Below, in pieces: positions 1 through 9,638 of a DNA stretch of 64,000 nt. The stretch is from an uncultured Chloroflexota bacterium (GTDB taxonomy: Bacteria; Chloroflexota; Anaerolineae; UBA4142; SHND01), in the NCBI GenBank assembly GCA_937870825.1, contig CALMZO010000151.1, forward strand, positions 62,001-126,000. Reading direction: 5' to 3'. Under the pieces are notes generated by a model. That model made no database searches and was not told the DNA's origin. It saw nothing but the letters and a program-made list of their open reading frames with translations. Made by a program: the position numbers and the translations under genes. Position 1 is the stretch's first letter, and every line of letters begins with the position of its first letter.

Positions 1-1
1 A

Positions 2-3000
2 TCGGCATACACGCAAGCGCTCGCCTTGCAGCGCGGTCTGCGCGACTCCCAAGCACAAGCGACGCTTCTCGCCGCATTAGGCGATGTCGCGACGCGTCAA
101 GCGCGTTGGAGCGACGCGGTGGAATGTTTGACGCAGGCACGCGAACTTGCCGCCGCCGATTCGTTGCAAACGCTCGACGCCGATATTGACCTCGCGACGC
201 GCGCGCTCAAACGCGAACAACAAGCCGAAGCCGAACGGCAAGGCGATGCGAAACGCGCCTCACGCGATTTTGAAACTGCCCGGGCGGAATATGCGCGCGC
301 GTTGGCATTCGCCGACGAATTGCAGGACCAAACCTCGCGCGCCGAATTGCATGCCAAACTCGGTTTCGTTGCCACGGAACGCGGCGAGTTTCACAACGCA
401 GTCGAACACTATCGCGTCGCAGCCGGTTTGTATGATGCTCCCGAAAATGTACAGCAGCGCGCCGCACTGATTGCACTCCAGGCGGAAGCGCTCCGGGAAC
501 TTGGCAATCAAGCAGGCGCCGCAGGCGCGTGGCAGGCCGCGCTCGAAAAGTATTCGCAAGCCATCGCGCTTCTCGACGCGCCCGCGCAAGCCGACTCGCG
601 CAACGCGATTGTGCAATTGCAAGCGGTCACACTCGAAAATCTGGGCGACGAAGCGCGCGCCAATGAGAATCGGAGCGCCGCCCTCGATTTTTATCGCCGC
701 GCGGCGGGTCTGTTCGCGCTCACCAACGCGCTCGACAATCAACGCGTCGTGTGGCGGCGCGAAGCAGAAATTCTCGCCGACTTGGCGCGTGACGCGCACG
801 CCGCCCAAGATTTTGACCTCGCACAAAAACAGTACGCGCACGCCGTCGAACGCGCGAGTGAGGCACAAGCATTGGACCAACTGCGCGAACTGCGCGCCGC
901 GCAAATGCGCGTCTTGCGTGACACGGCGGATGTTGCCGCCGACGCGCAAAATTTCAACACGGCGCGTCGTTCGTACCGGCAGGCGTTGGCGATTGCGGAC
1001 GAGCTGGATGAGCGCAGCGCACAAGCCGAACTCTACTTGCGGCTCGGACAACTTGCCGCGCGGCAAAATGATTTACAGTCCGCGCTCCTCTCGTTCCAGT
1101 ATGCGCTCGAACGCGCCGACAGCGCGCCGACATTGCGCGAAACAATTCTGCGCGAACAATTGATCGCGTACCAGCAGCTCGGCACCATACAGCGCATCGC
1201 GGGCGATTTGGCTGCCGCCGAATCGAGTTATGCGCGCGCCTATGCCAACGCCGAAACCCTTGACGATGCCGCCCACGCGAGCGAACTCGCGTTTCTCTTG
1301 GGTATGTTGTCCGCCGACCAGAATGCTTGGGAATCCGCCCTCGGCTATTACCAACGCGCGCTCGATGCGATGGACGCGTCCGCGCCACAGCGCGCCGATG
1401 TGAAATCGTACCAAGCGTACGCGTTCCAACAACTCGGCGATGCACAGCGCGCAAGCGGACAATACGACGCGGCTGCAAGTTCCTACGCGTCCGCGCAGAA
1501 CGCCGCGAACGAAATCGGCGACACCGCGCGTCGCGGGCAGCTCGTGTATCGTCTCGGCTTGCTGCAAGCCGCGCACGGAAATTGGGAACAAGCGCTGGCA
1601 GAGTATCAACGCGCCGAACCCGCCCTCGCGGACGCGCAAGAGGAATCCCTCGCGGAATTGCAGCGCGATGCCGCGTTCGCCACACGCGCATTTCAACGTC
1701 AGCAACTTGACGCACAACTCGAACGGGCGCAAAACGCGCAGCAAGCGGGGCAGTGGGATGATGCGGTAACATCCTACCGTTCTGCGTACGCGTTGGCACA
1801 AGCGTTAGGAGACGTGAGCGCGATGGATGCGCTGCGACATAGTCTGGTTGACGTGTACGCCGCCAAAGCAAACACACTGCGCGCGCAGGAACAATGGGCT
1901 GAAGCGAACGACGCCTACCGTGCAAGTTTGCAACTCGCGCGCGAATTTGAATTGACCCAGGACGCCGCGCAGCGTGAACAAGACCTCCTTGCCCTCGCCG
2001 CCGCGCGCACGAACGCCGCGCTTGCCGTCGACGACTTGGCGAATGCAACATCCGCCGCGCAGACCCAACTTGAAATCGCGCAAGAATTTCAACAGCCCGA
2101 CGCGCAAGCCGACGCGTTGTACACACTCGGCACACTTGCAACAAAACAAAACGATTGGGCGCGCGCCAAAATACACTTGGAGCAGGCGCGTCCGTTCTTT
2201 GTCAGCGCGGAACGCGGGCAAGCTTTGGTAGAGCTTGACGCGGCGCTGACGCACACAAACTACATTCTCGCGCGTCTTGCGGAATTGCAAGCGTTCACCG
2301 AACAAGCGCACGTCTTGCGCGCCGAACACGATTGGACAGCAGCCGGCGCGACGTATCGCACTGCGCTCGCGAGCGCGCAAGAACTAAACAACCTTTCCGA
2401 AATCAATGCGCGCCGCGCCGACCTCGTCGCGCTTGCCGCAGAAAAAACGCGCGTCATTCAAGAGACGCAGAATGCCGCCGAAATCGAACGCGCGGCACAA
2501 GAACAGTTTGCGGTCGCCACAGAATTCGAGGACGCAAACGCGCAAGCCGACGCGCTGGTCGTACTGGGCACGCTTGCAGCACAACACGCAGCACATTGGG
2601 ACGAAGCGAAACACTATTTCGAACGCGCCAAGTCACTGTTCACACCGGAGCGCGACGCCGAACGTGAACGCGTAACCGTACAGCTCGCGCACATCGACGA
2701 GGTTCTGGAACGCCAAGCCCGCTTGTCCGAAACACTCATTCGCGCGATCCGCGCCCAGGACAGCGGCAACGAGGAGGGTGCGACGGCAGACTATCGCGCC
2801 GCCCTCGAACTCGCCCGGAGACTGAATGACGAGGCATCTGCCTCACGCATTCGTGCGGCACTGGTGAGTATTGCGTCCGCGCGCACCCAATTGCTCGCGG
2901 CGCAGTCGCCGCAGGACGTCGCGTTGCTTGACGCCGCGGCACGCACGCAGTTTGACGTTGCCACAGAATTCGACGACGTGGCCGCGCAAGCCAATGCGCT

Positions 3001-6000
3001 CATCCATCTTGGTGATGTCGCCGTGTCGCGTAACGAGTGGCAGCAAGCCCACGACAATTACATCCGCGCCCGAGCATTGTCTCTCACCAAAAAGGAATCG
3101 GCCGACGACGCCGCGCGTGCGGCGTTGGCGCAAGAGCGCGAAATGAACATGTGGACGCGCCTCGCGGAGAATCTAGTCGCGCAGCAGGAATGGGCGCGCG
3201 CACGCGGCACATCTACGCGCGCATGGCTTTTGGCGGAGCGTCTGGGGCAGCGCGAAACGCAAGGCGCAATTTCGAATTATCTCGGCTACATCGCCGCGCA
3301 GCAAAACGATTTCCACTCTGCCCTCAAGTACTATGAGCGCGCGCTGCAAGAGTTGAACGCGGCAGTGTCCACATCCCGGGGTTACGATATTCGCGCACAA
3401 CAGGCAAGCATCTGGCAGCAGCTGGGCGATGGCGAAATGGATGCGGCGCACTTTGCCGACGCGCAAGAGGCGTACGAAAACGCGCTCGAGCTCACCATCG
3501 AACTTGAGGACAACGCCCAACGCGCCGAAGTGTTGCAAAGTCTCGGCCTCGTGCGCGGCGCTCAGAACAATTGGGAAGCGGCGCGCGACGCCCACGCCGA
3601 AGCATTTGCCCTGGTTCAAAATGCCGATTTGCCCGAAGCGCAGCTGAACATTCTGACCGCGCTCGCAAACGCCGAACAACGCGTGGGAAATCTTGAAGCC
3701 GCGCGCGAACATGCCAAGCGCGCGCTCGCGCTGGCTGACTCATTGGGTGAAACAGATAGCGTCGCCGATATCGAATTCGCGCTGGGCGAACTCGCCGCGA
3801 TGCAAACCCATTGGCAAGACGCGCTCGCGCATTATGAAGCCGCGCGCACACTGCATCAACAGTTGCAAAACGCATCGGCGCTGCAAAGCATTGCCGCGCG
3901 CCAAGCCACCGCGTACGGCGAATTTGGCGACATCATGTACGGCGAGGGGCAATGGGACGCCGCACAGCGCGCCTACGCACGCACAGTCGAGTTGGACATG
4001 GAAATCGGGCGCACGGACCGCGATGGCGCTCTGCTGTACCGGCTCGGACGCACCGCCGCCGCGCAAGAAAATTATGCCGATGCGGTTACGTTCTATGACC
4101 GCGCGCTGATTGCATTGACGGATGAAGATGCTACGCTGCGAGACCGCACGCTCGCGCAACTTGCGTTTGCCCTACAGCAAGAAGGCAAACGCGCGCATGA
4201 GGCACACGATTGGGTGACTGCTGAAAACGCGTTCACACGCGCGCGCAAAATGGCGGAAGCGTCCGACAACTTTGACCAGGTTGCCGATTTGTGGTTCCGC
4301 CTTGGCACGCTCTATGAGGCGCAGGCGCGCACTGATGACGCGCTCCATGCGTACCGTCAAGCATATACCTTCGACCGGAGTGACGGCAACGCGCTGCAGG
4401 CGCGCGAAATTTCCGAGGCGCTCGCGCAGTTGCTCCTGACGCGGACACGCGAAAAAATGCAAACGCCGGACGTGGACATCGAAACCGATTTGGCAGATGC
4501 GTTGGCATTCGCGGAACAAGCCGAGAATCCGCAGCTGCTCGGTCTCGTTTTGCAGACAGCGGGCGAAGCCGCCAGCGCGCGCGGGCAACAAGCCGAGGCA
4601 ATCGAGTATTATGCGCGCGCGGGGCGAACGTTTGCCGCGATCGAAGATACGGAACATTGGCGCGTAACTTCCGGTGAACAGGCGACGCTCTTGCGCCGCG
4701 CCGCCGCGGAGCAACTCGAGGCAAGTGAGTTTTCCGACGCGGAAAATTTGTATCGCCGCGCATGGCTGCTGCAACAGGCAACGGGCGACGCATCACACGA
4801 TGGCGAAACACATCTCGGACTTGGACGCGCGCTCTTGGCGCAAGAACGGTACGAGGACGCGCTGCAGCATTTCGACCAGGCGGACGCGCTGCTCGAAACC
4901 GACGCGCCCGAACGCAAAACGCTGCGCGGCTGGTACGCGGATGCGTTGGAAGCCAGCGCGGCGCAAGCCATGGCACACGCGCAGTGGGATGACGCCAAAC
5001 TGAAATTCACACGCGCGGCAAATGACCGCGATGAACTGGGACAACGCGCGCGCGCAGGAATCAATTGGCAGCAGCTCGCGGAAATTGCGACCACGCAACA
5101 TGCGTTGGACGACGCGATTTATGCGAATGAGCAGGCACTCGCGCGGCTTGACACCCGAGAGACACCGGACGCGCGCCGCAGCGTCTTGCATCAGCAGGCG
5201 CAGATTCTCATTGCCTTCGGCGAAGCGCAGCAACAACGCGGCGAACTTGCTGCCGCGAGTGAAACTTATCGGGGCGCTTTGAACCTCGCCCAAGAACAGG
5301 GCGACCTTGAAACGCTCGCGCAGTTGTACGAGCAGCTTGGTTCTCTCGCCGTCGCGCAAGGTCAATGGGAGGACGCGCAGACCGCCTATGAACACGCGCG
5401 CGATGTATATCAAGAATTGAATCAGCCGCTCGCGCAAGCAGAGGTATGGAGCAAGCTCGGCGACATGCACCGTCAGACAGCGCAGTATCAAAATGCCTCG
5501 GATGCCTTTGAAAATGCGCGCGCGCTGTATCATGCCAACAGTGCCCATTTGAAAGAGGGCGCGGCAATTGAACATCTGGGTCACGTCGCGGGCGAGCAGG
5601 AACAGTTTGACGACGCGCTGGACTATTATCAAGCGGCGCTCCATCTTTATGCGGACATTCGCGCGCGCGGCGCCAAAGCGCAGGTGTATCGCGCGATGGA
5701 ACGCGCGGCGCGTCTTGCCAAAGCACACGAAGCACAACTCGCCGCCGCACAAGGCGACGCCCATCTCGACGCGGGCGAATGGGCGCTCGCCGAGCAAGCG
5801 TATCGCGATGCAATGACTTTGTACGAAGAAGCCGAAGACCCCGCGCTGCGCGCGCAAGCGCAGAATCAATTGGGGGTGGCACTGGAAGCGCAGATGCGTT
5901 GGGACGAAGCGATGGAAAATTATCGCGCGGCGCTCGCGGAATTGGAACAGTTGAACATTCCCGAAGCACAAGTCAGCGTGTGGGCGAATCTCGGCGACAC

Positions 6001-8521
6001 TGAACGTCAGCGCGAACGGTGGGCCGAGTCGGAAACCGCGTATCAACATGCGCTCGAGTTGAACGAGACGCTGAATGACATTGCCCGCGCCGGCGCGCTC
6101 TACAATTCACTCGGGCTGGCACGCGAGGCGCGGCGCGACTGGGACGGCGCGATTGACGCGTATCAGAACGCGGTGACGCTGACGGAACGTGTGGGTGGTG
6201 ACGCGCAAGAGATGTGCACAAATCTCGCACGCGCCAGGCACAGCGCAAAACAAGAACAAGAACAAGAATTGAATCGCGAGTTAGAAGCCGCGCGCGCAGA
6301 GGACGACCTGCCGCGCATCGGTGAACTTTTGAACGCGCTCGGTCTCCTCGCCGCCGAAGAACAACGCTGGCAAGAAGCGCTCAACTATTACCGCGAAGCG
6401 GTCACGGCGTTTGAAAAACTCGAAGCCGAAACCGATGCCGCAGACGAGCCGATATGGCGCACCGCACAAGGCACGGTGCTGAACAATATCGGCGATACCT
6501 CGTTGGAAATTGGCGCGTGGCGCGATGCCGATTATGCGTACACGCGCGCGCTCGCCGTGGCGCGTCAAATCGGCGACCGCGAAAGCGAAGCGATTTTGTT
6601 GAGTCAACTCGGCGTCACAGCACAAGCACAGGCGCAATTGCCGCGCGCGCTCGACTTGAACTTGCAGGCGCTTGAAACCTATCGCGAGCTGGGTGAAACG
6701 ACCCCGCACGCCGCGTTGTTGGAACGGGTGGGCGATCTGCAGCTGCAATTGGGTCAAACGGGCGCGGCAGAAACAACGTATCAACAGGCATTGAACGCCG
6801 CCAGCGCGCGCAATGAGCGGGAACGGCTGGCGCGGTTGTGGGAACAGCTCGGCGTACTGGCAGAAGCGCGCGGCGCGCAGTACGAAGCGATTCAGTATTA
6901 TCAAGAGGGTTTGGCGCGTTCGATAGAATTACGCCGCGCAGAGCAGCAAAAAATTCTGTACGCGCGACAAGGCGCGTTGTATATTCGGCTCGGCGACCCG
7001 GAACGCGCAGCACATGCGCAGCGCGCCGCGCTCGACCTGGCAGTCGCCCAAGACGACAAACCACTGCAAGCCGAGTTGCACGACGCGCTGGCACAAGCTG
7101 CCGAGGCGCGCGGCGATTTGCAAGATGCGCTGGGTGAATATCATGCCGCGCTCGCCCTGCAAGAAACTGTGGGCAACACGGCAGAACAAGCGCGGCTGCA
7201 CGAACACATCGGCAATCTGTACGTGACGCTGGAAGAGTATGCGCGCGCCGACGCAGAGTATCGAGCCGCGCTCGACCTGGGACGCAACGCGTCCACCATT
7301 CACCATCCGGCTGCGTGGACGCAGCGCGCCGCGATTGCGGCGCGGGAAAATCGCTGGAGTGACGCGGCAGAATTTTATGGCAACGCGCGCGAGTTGCTCA
7401 ACGCGAACGCGTATCCAAAACAAGTGATTGAATTGTTGTATCGGCGCGGCGAAGCAGCGATGCACGCGCACGATTGGAACACGGCGGATGTTGCGTTCAA
7501 TGACGGATTGGAAATCGCGAATGCGTCCGATGAACGCGCCTTGTACGGCTGGGGCATGAACTGGCTCGGCGTCCTGGCGCAAGCGCAGCGCGCGTGGGAT
7601 GAGGCGCTCGAAAATTATCAAGAGGCAATTGAAATTTTGCGCGTCACGGAGCAACCCCTTGGAGATGATGCAACATCACGCACCCCGCGTCACCCAAGCA
7701 CCATGCGTGATGTTGCATCAGAGGCGCACGTTCTCAACAACATTGCCCGATTGAAATTGGAAACCGACGACGTCGCGGAGGCAGACATTTTTGGACAAGC
7801 CGCGCTCACCGTCGCGCAGGCACTGGGCAGCAGCCAAGAAATTGCGCGCAGTTTATACGTGCGCGGTCTCGTCGCGCTGCACACGCAAGAACTCGACGCT
7901 GCGCGGCGGTTCATGAATCAAGCAATTGCGGCAAACCCCGCGCAGTGGGCCGCGCAGTTGCAGTTGGGCAACACGCTCCTTGCAAGCGGCACGATTCCCG
8001 AAGCGATTCAGCAAGCCGAAGCGGGGCTGGGACAAATGCCCGATTGGGAATTGGGCGCGCAAACACAACTCACCATCGCGTCGCTGTACAATGAAGACAC
8101 GCGCGTTTTCAAAGCCAATCTCAAACGCACACGCGCGCTGCTGCAAGAGAATGTACAAGCGCGACGCGTCTCTGCCGAACTCGCCTGGGCGATTGAGCTC
8201 GTGCTGCGCGCGATGGAAGGCAATGCCGAAACGGCGCTCGACCAGCTCAATCGCGCCGAAGGACAAAGCGCGCTGCCCGCCGCGCTCGACGCACAACGTT
8301 TCGCACGCACCGCGCTGCTCGCGCTCTCCAAAACCCCGCGCCGCTTCAAAGGCAAGCCCGCGCTGGTCACCTACTTTGCACCGCCAAAGCCGCGCGCGCG
8401 CAAGCGACAACGCCAGCGTGGCGAAACAAACGCCGCGTCGCCAGAATCAAATTCGCCCACAAGCGCAGACGCGCTAAAAGATACGGATTCGCATTCGGCG
8501 AGGAACCCATCAAACGATTAA
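2..8521 (+). CDS. giant TPR-repeat protein, 5' end outside the window
   Basis: The frame is open from the window edge, and the residues before the first possible start (TTG at 26) continue the repeat pattern, so the true N-terminus lies upstream. More than 2,830 residues consist almost entirely of tetratricopeptide repeats of about 40 residues. They are rich in Ala, Gln, Glu and Arg and often alternate a helix with 'W.DA...Y..AL' and one with 'LG.LA'. No enzymatic domain, signal peptide or membrane segment is visible in this part. The last ~60 residues are basic then polar, unlike the repeats. TPR arrays are protein-interaction scaffolds, and a catalytic or sensor domain (STAND NTPase, kinase) may sit upstream. 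A perfect 17-bp inverted repeat lies in frame at 7666-7720. The specific function is unknown. Confidence 0.9.
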   Translation, partial: SAYTQALALQRGLRDSQAQATLLAALGDVATRQARWSDAVECLTQARELAAADSLQTLDADIDLATRALKREQQAEAERQGDAKRASRDFETARAEYARALAFADELQDQTSRAELHAKLGFVATERGEFHNAVEHYRVAAGLYDAPENVQQRAALIALQAEALRELGNQAGAAGAWQAALEKYSQAIALLDAPAQADSRNAIVQLQAVTLENLGDEARANENRSAALDFYRRAAGLFALTNALDNQRVVWRREAEILADLARDAHAAQDFDLAQKQYAHAVERASEAQALDQLRELRAAQMRVLRDTADVAADAQNFNTARRSYRQALAIADELDERSAQAELYLRLGQLAARQNDLQSALLSFQYALERADSAPTLRETILREQLIAYQQLGTIQRIAGDLAAAESSYARAYANAETLDDAAHASELAFLLGMLSADQNAWESALGYYQRALDAMDASAPQRADVKSYQAYAFQQLGDAQRASGQYDAAASSYASAQNAANEIGDTARRGQLVYRLGLLQAAHGNWEQALAEYQRAEPALADAQEESLAELQRDAAFATRAFQRQQLDAQLERAQNAQQAGQWDDAVTSYRSAYALAQALGDVSAMDALRHSLVDVYAAKANTLRAQEQWAEANDAYRASLQLAREFELTQDAAQREQDLLALAAARTNAALAVDDLANATSAAQTQLEIAQEFQQPDAQADALYTLGTLATKQNDWARAKIHLEQARPFFVSAERGQALVELDAALTHTNYILARLAELQAFTEQAHVLRAEHDWTAAGATYRTALASAQELNNLSEINARRADLVALAAEKTRVIQETQNAAEIERAAQEQFAVATEFEDANAQADALVVLGTLAAQHAAHWDEAKHYFERAKSLFTPERDAERERVTVQLAHIDEVLERQARLSETLIRAIRAQDSGNEEGATADYRAALELARRLNDEASASRIRAALVSIASARTQLLAAQSPQDVALLDAAARTQFDVATEFDDVAAQANALIHLGDVAVSRNEWQQAHDNYIRARALSLTKKESADDAARAALAQEREMNMWTRLAENLVAQQEWARARGTSTRAWLLAERLGQRETQGAISNYLGYIAAQQNDFHSALKYYERALQELNAAVSTSRGYDIRAQQASIWQQLGDGEMDAAHFADAQEAYENALELTIELEDNAQRAEVLQSLGLVRGAQNNWEAARDAHAEAFALVQNADLPEAQLNILTALANAEQRVGNLEAAREHAKRALALADSLGETDSVADIEFALGELAAMQTHWQDALAHYEAARTLHQQLQNASALQSIAARQATAYGEFGDIMYGEGQWDAAQRAYARTVELDMEIGRTDRDGALLYRLGRTAAAQENYADAVTFYDRALIALTDEDATLRDRTLAQLAFALQQEGKRAHEAHDWVTAENAFTRARKMAEASDNFDQVADLWFRLGTLYEAQARTDDALHAYRQAYTFDRSDGNALQAREISEALAQLLLTRTREKMQTPDVDIETDLADALAFAEQAENPQLLGLVLQTAGEAASARGQQAEAIEYYARAGRTFAAIEDTEHWRVTSGEQATLLRRAAAEQLEASEFSDAENLYRRAWLLQQATGDASHDGETHLGLGRALLAQERYEDALQHFDQADALLETDAPERKTLRGWYADALEASAAQAMAHAQWDDAKLKFTRAANDRDELGQRARAGINWQQLAEIATTQHALDDAIYANEQALARLDTRETPDARRSVLHQQAQILIAFGEAQQQRGELAAASETYRGALNLAQEQGDLETLAQLYEQLGSLAVAQGQWEDAQTAYEHARDVYQELNQPLAQAEVWSKLGDMHRQTAQYQNASDAFENARALYHANSAHLKEGAAIEHLGHVAGEQEQFDDALDYYQAALHLYADIRARGAKAQVYRAMERAARLAKAHEAQLAAAQGDAHLDAGEWALAEQAYRDAMTLYEEAEDPALRAQAQNQLGVALEAQMRWDEAMENYRAALAELEQLNIPEAQVSVWANLGDTERQRERWAESETAYQHALELNETLNDIARAGALYNSLGLAREARRDWDGAIDAYQNAVTLTERVGGDAQEMCTNLARARHSAKQEQEQELNRELEAARAEDDLPRIGELLNALGLLAAEEQRWQEALNYYREAVTAFEKLEAETDAADEPIWRTAQGTVLNNIGDTSLEIGAWRDADYAYTRALAVARQIGDRESEAILLSQLGVTAQAQAQLPRALDLNLQALETYRELGETTPHAALLERVGDLQLQLGQTGAAETTYQQALNAASARNERERLARLWEQLGVLAEARGAQYEAIQYYQEGLARSIELRRAEQQKILYARQGALYIRLGDPERAAHAQRAALDLAVAQDDKPLQAELHDALAQAAEARGDLQDALGEYHAALALQETVGNTAEQARLHEHIGNLYVTLEEYARADAEYRAALDLGRNASTIHHPAAWTQRAAIAARENRWSDAAEFYGNARELLNANAYPKQVIELLYRRGEAAMHAHDWNTADVAFNDGLEIANASDERALYGWGMNWLGVLAQAQRAWDEALENYQEAIEILRVTEQPLGDDATSRTPRHPSTMRDVASEAHVLNNIARLKLETDDVAEADIFGQAALTVAQALGSSQEIARSLYVRGLVALHTQELDAARRFMNQAIAANPAQWAAQLQLGNTLLASGTIPEAIQQAEAGLGQMPDWELGAQTQLTIASLYNEDTRVFKANLKRTRALLQENVQARRVSAELAWAIELVLRAMEGNAETALDQLNRAEGQSALPAALDAQRFARTALLALSKTPRRFKGKPALVTYFAPPKPRARKRQRQRGETNAASPESNSPTSADALKDTDSHSARNPSND
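7666..7720. repeat. palindromic element inside the TPR gene
   Basis: Perfect 17-bp inverted repeat with arms at 7666-7682 and 7704-7720 and a 21-bp loop. It encodes a peptide without TPR character (around PLGDDATSRTPRHPS) between two TPR units, which suggests an in-frame insertion of a small repeat element. Confidence 0.8.
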
Positions 8522-8525
8522 CACT

Positions 8526-8573
8526 AAACCTGCGAGGTTGGCGCTCAAGTTCATCGCAAAACCTCGCAGGTTT
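8526..8573. repeat. inverted repeat after the giant TPR gene
   Basis: Perfect 14-bp arms at 8526-8539 and 8560-8573 with a 20-nt loop, five bases after the TPR stop codon. The core AACCTCGCAGGTT recurs at 22657-22685 and 30009-30045. It could end the upstream transcript, but no strong T-run follows, so I call it a dispersed palindrome first. Confidence 0.75.
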
Positions 8574-8585
8574 GTATTTGATGCC

Positions 8586-9161
8586 ATGAATCACGCGCGC
8601 GCAATTTTTCTTGACCGTGACGGTGTTATCAACGTCAATCGTGTGGACAATGTTCGCGCGTGGGAACAATTTGTGTTTGAACGCGGTGTTTTGCGCGCGT
8701 TGGAAAAAGTGGCGCAAACCGATTTTCGCCTCATCGTGATTACCAACCAATCCGGCATTGCGCGGCAACACATGACGGAAGCGACGGTGCAGCAGATTCA
8801 TCGGCAGATGATTGGCGAAATCGCGCGCGCAGGCGGACGCATTGACCGCGTCTATTATTGTCCGCACATTGCTGAGGATGAATGTACGTGTCGAAAACCG
8901 TCGCCGGAAATGATACTGCGCGGACGCGATGAATTTTCGCTTGACTTGGCGCAGTCCTATTTGATTGGCGACTGGGTGGACGATATTCGCGCGGCGCGGA
9001 ATGCAGGCGTGTTTCCGCTTTTGGTACGAACGGGCCGCGGGGAAAGCGCGTTAGCAGAAATGCGCGCGCAGCAACTCGAGTTGCCGCTCGTGGTTCAAGA
9101 TTTGGCGGCGGCGGTGGAATGGATTTTGGAGCGCGAGAAAATGAAAAACGTGACGGTTTGA
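8586..9161 (+). CDS. GmhB-like HAD phosphatase (heptose bisphosphate or histidinol-phosphate type)
   Basis: This 191-residue protein is close to the usual GmhB length. The HAD nucleophile motif DRDGVIN (Asp10 and Asp12) is near the N-terminus, 'VITNQSG' is motif II, and 'IGDWVDDI' carries the C-terminal acidic pair. The loop CPHIAEDECTC is the Cys/His zinc site typical of GmhB and of the HisB phosphatase domain. GmhB removes the 7-phosphate of D-glycero-D-manno-heptose 1,7-bisphosphate. With no other heptose genes here the substrate is not certain. ATG 8586 places the motif at the expected distance; a longer frame starting at 8538 would begin inside the palindromic repeat. The stop codon lies inside a terminator stem. 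Confidence 0.85.
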   Translation: MNHARAIFLDRDGVINVNRVDNVRAWEQFVFERGVLRALEKVAQTDFRLIVITNQSGIARQHMTEATVQQIHRQMIGEIARAGGRIDRVYYCPHIAEDECTCRKPSPEMILRGRDEFSLDLAQSYLIGDWVDDIRAARNAGVFPLLVRTGRGESALAEMRAQQLELPLVVQDLAAAVEWILEREKMKNVTV

Positions 9162-9177
9162 CCGTCACGTTTCTTTT
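9144..9177. terminator. bidirectional terminator between convergent genes
   Basis: Perfect 10-bp stem (9148-9157 with 9161-9170) and a 3-nt loop. It is followed by TTCTTTTT on the plus strand and by a T5 run on the minus strand. It contains the stop codons of both the phosphatase and the response regulator genes. Confidence 0.88.
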
Positions 9178-9533
9178 TGAATGATTTGCGCCACCAGTTC
9201 GCGGAGCGCTTTGACATTAAACGGTTTGGGCAAATAGCCCGCCGCGCCCAACTCGATGGCGGTTCTGCGAACTTGCTCTTCGCCGCGCGCAGAAACGATG
9301 ATGACCGGTATCTTGGCGAGTTCGCGGTCGCGCTGCAACCGCTTGAAAAAATTCGGACCTGAAAGCCCGGGCAATACCCAATCGAGAATAATCATATTGG
9401 GATGTTCGTGGTCGAGCAAGTTGTACGCACTCTCGGCGTCGGCGGCTTCGAGACAGGTGTATTCTTGCGTCAAAGCCATACGCGTGAGTTGCCGTACCAT
9501 GGGGTCGTCGTCTACAATGAGAATTTTTTTCAT
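9165..9533 (-). CDS. stand-alone response regulator receiver domain (CheY-like)
   Basis: A 122-residue single-domain receiver. The acidic pair is Asp8/Asp9 (VDDD), the phosphoacceptor is Asp51 (IILDW), the switch Ser is Ser81 (IIVSA) and the conserved Lys is Lys103 (PKPF). There is no output domain, so it probably acts by phosphotransfer or protein contact, with a partner kinase encoded elsewhere. A promoter-like pair lies 50-80 bases upstream (TTGACG, 17 bp, TAAAGA on the minus strand), so it is probably transcribed alone. It converges with the GmhB-like gene and shares its terminator. Confidence 0.92.
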   Translation of the reverse strand: MKKILIVDDDPMVRQLTRMALTQEYTCLEAADAESAYNLLDHEHPNMIILDWVLPGLSGPNFFKRLQRDRELAKIPVIIVSARGEEQVRRTAIELGAAGYLPKPFNVKALRELVAQIIQKET

Positions 9534-9583
9534 ACGCGCCTTGTCAAAAAAGTTGAACTTTTGCCAGCCGGATGGGATGATAT

Positions 9584-9612
9584 TCTTTACACCAAAACAG
9601 GTTGTGCGTCAA
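9584..9612 (-). promoter_or_regulatory. promoter for the response regulator
   Basis: On the minus strand, -35 TTGACG (9612-9607), a 17-bp spacer and -10 TAAAGA (9589-9584), about 50 nt before the ATG. Assigned by consensus only. Confidence 0.5.
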
Positions 9613-9638
9613 TCCTGGTCCGTACAGCTATCAAACCT

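Noticed and set aside
260-1066. Long reverse-strand open frames under the giant TPR gene
   Set aside because: The GCG/CGC codon bias of the TPR gene opens the opposite frames. None has domain signals.
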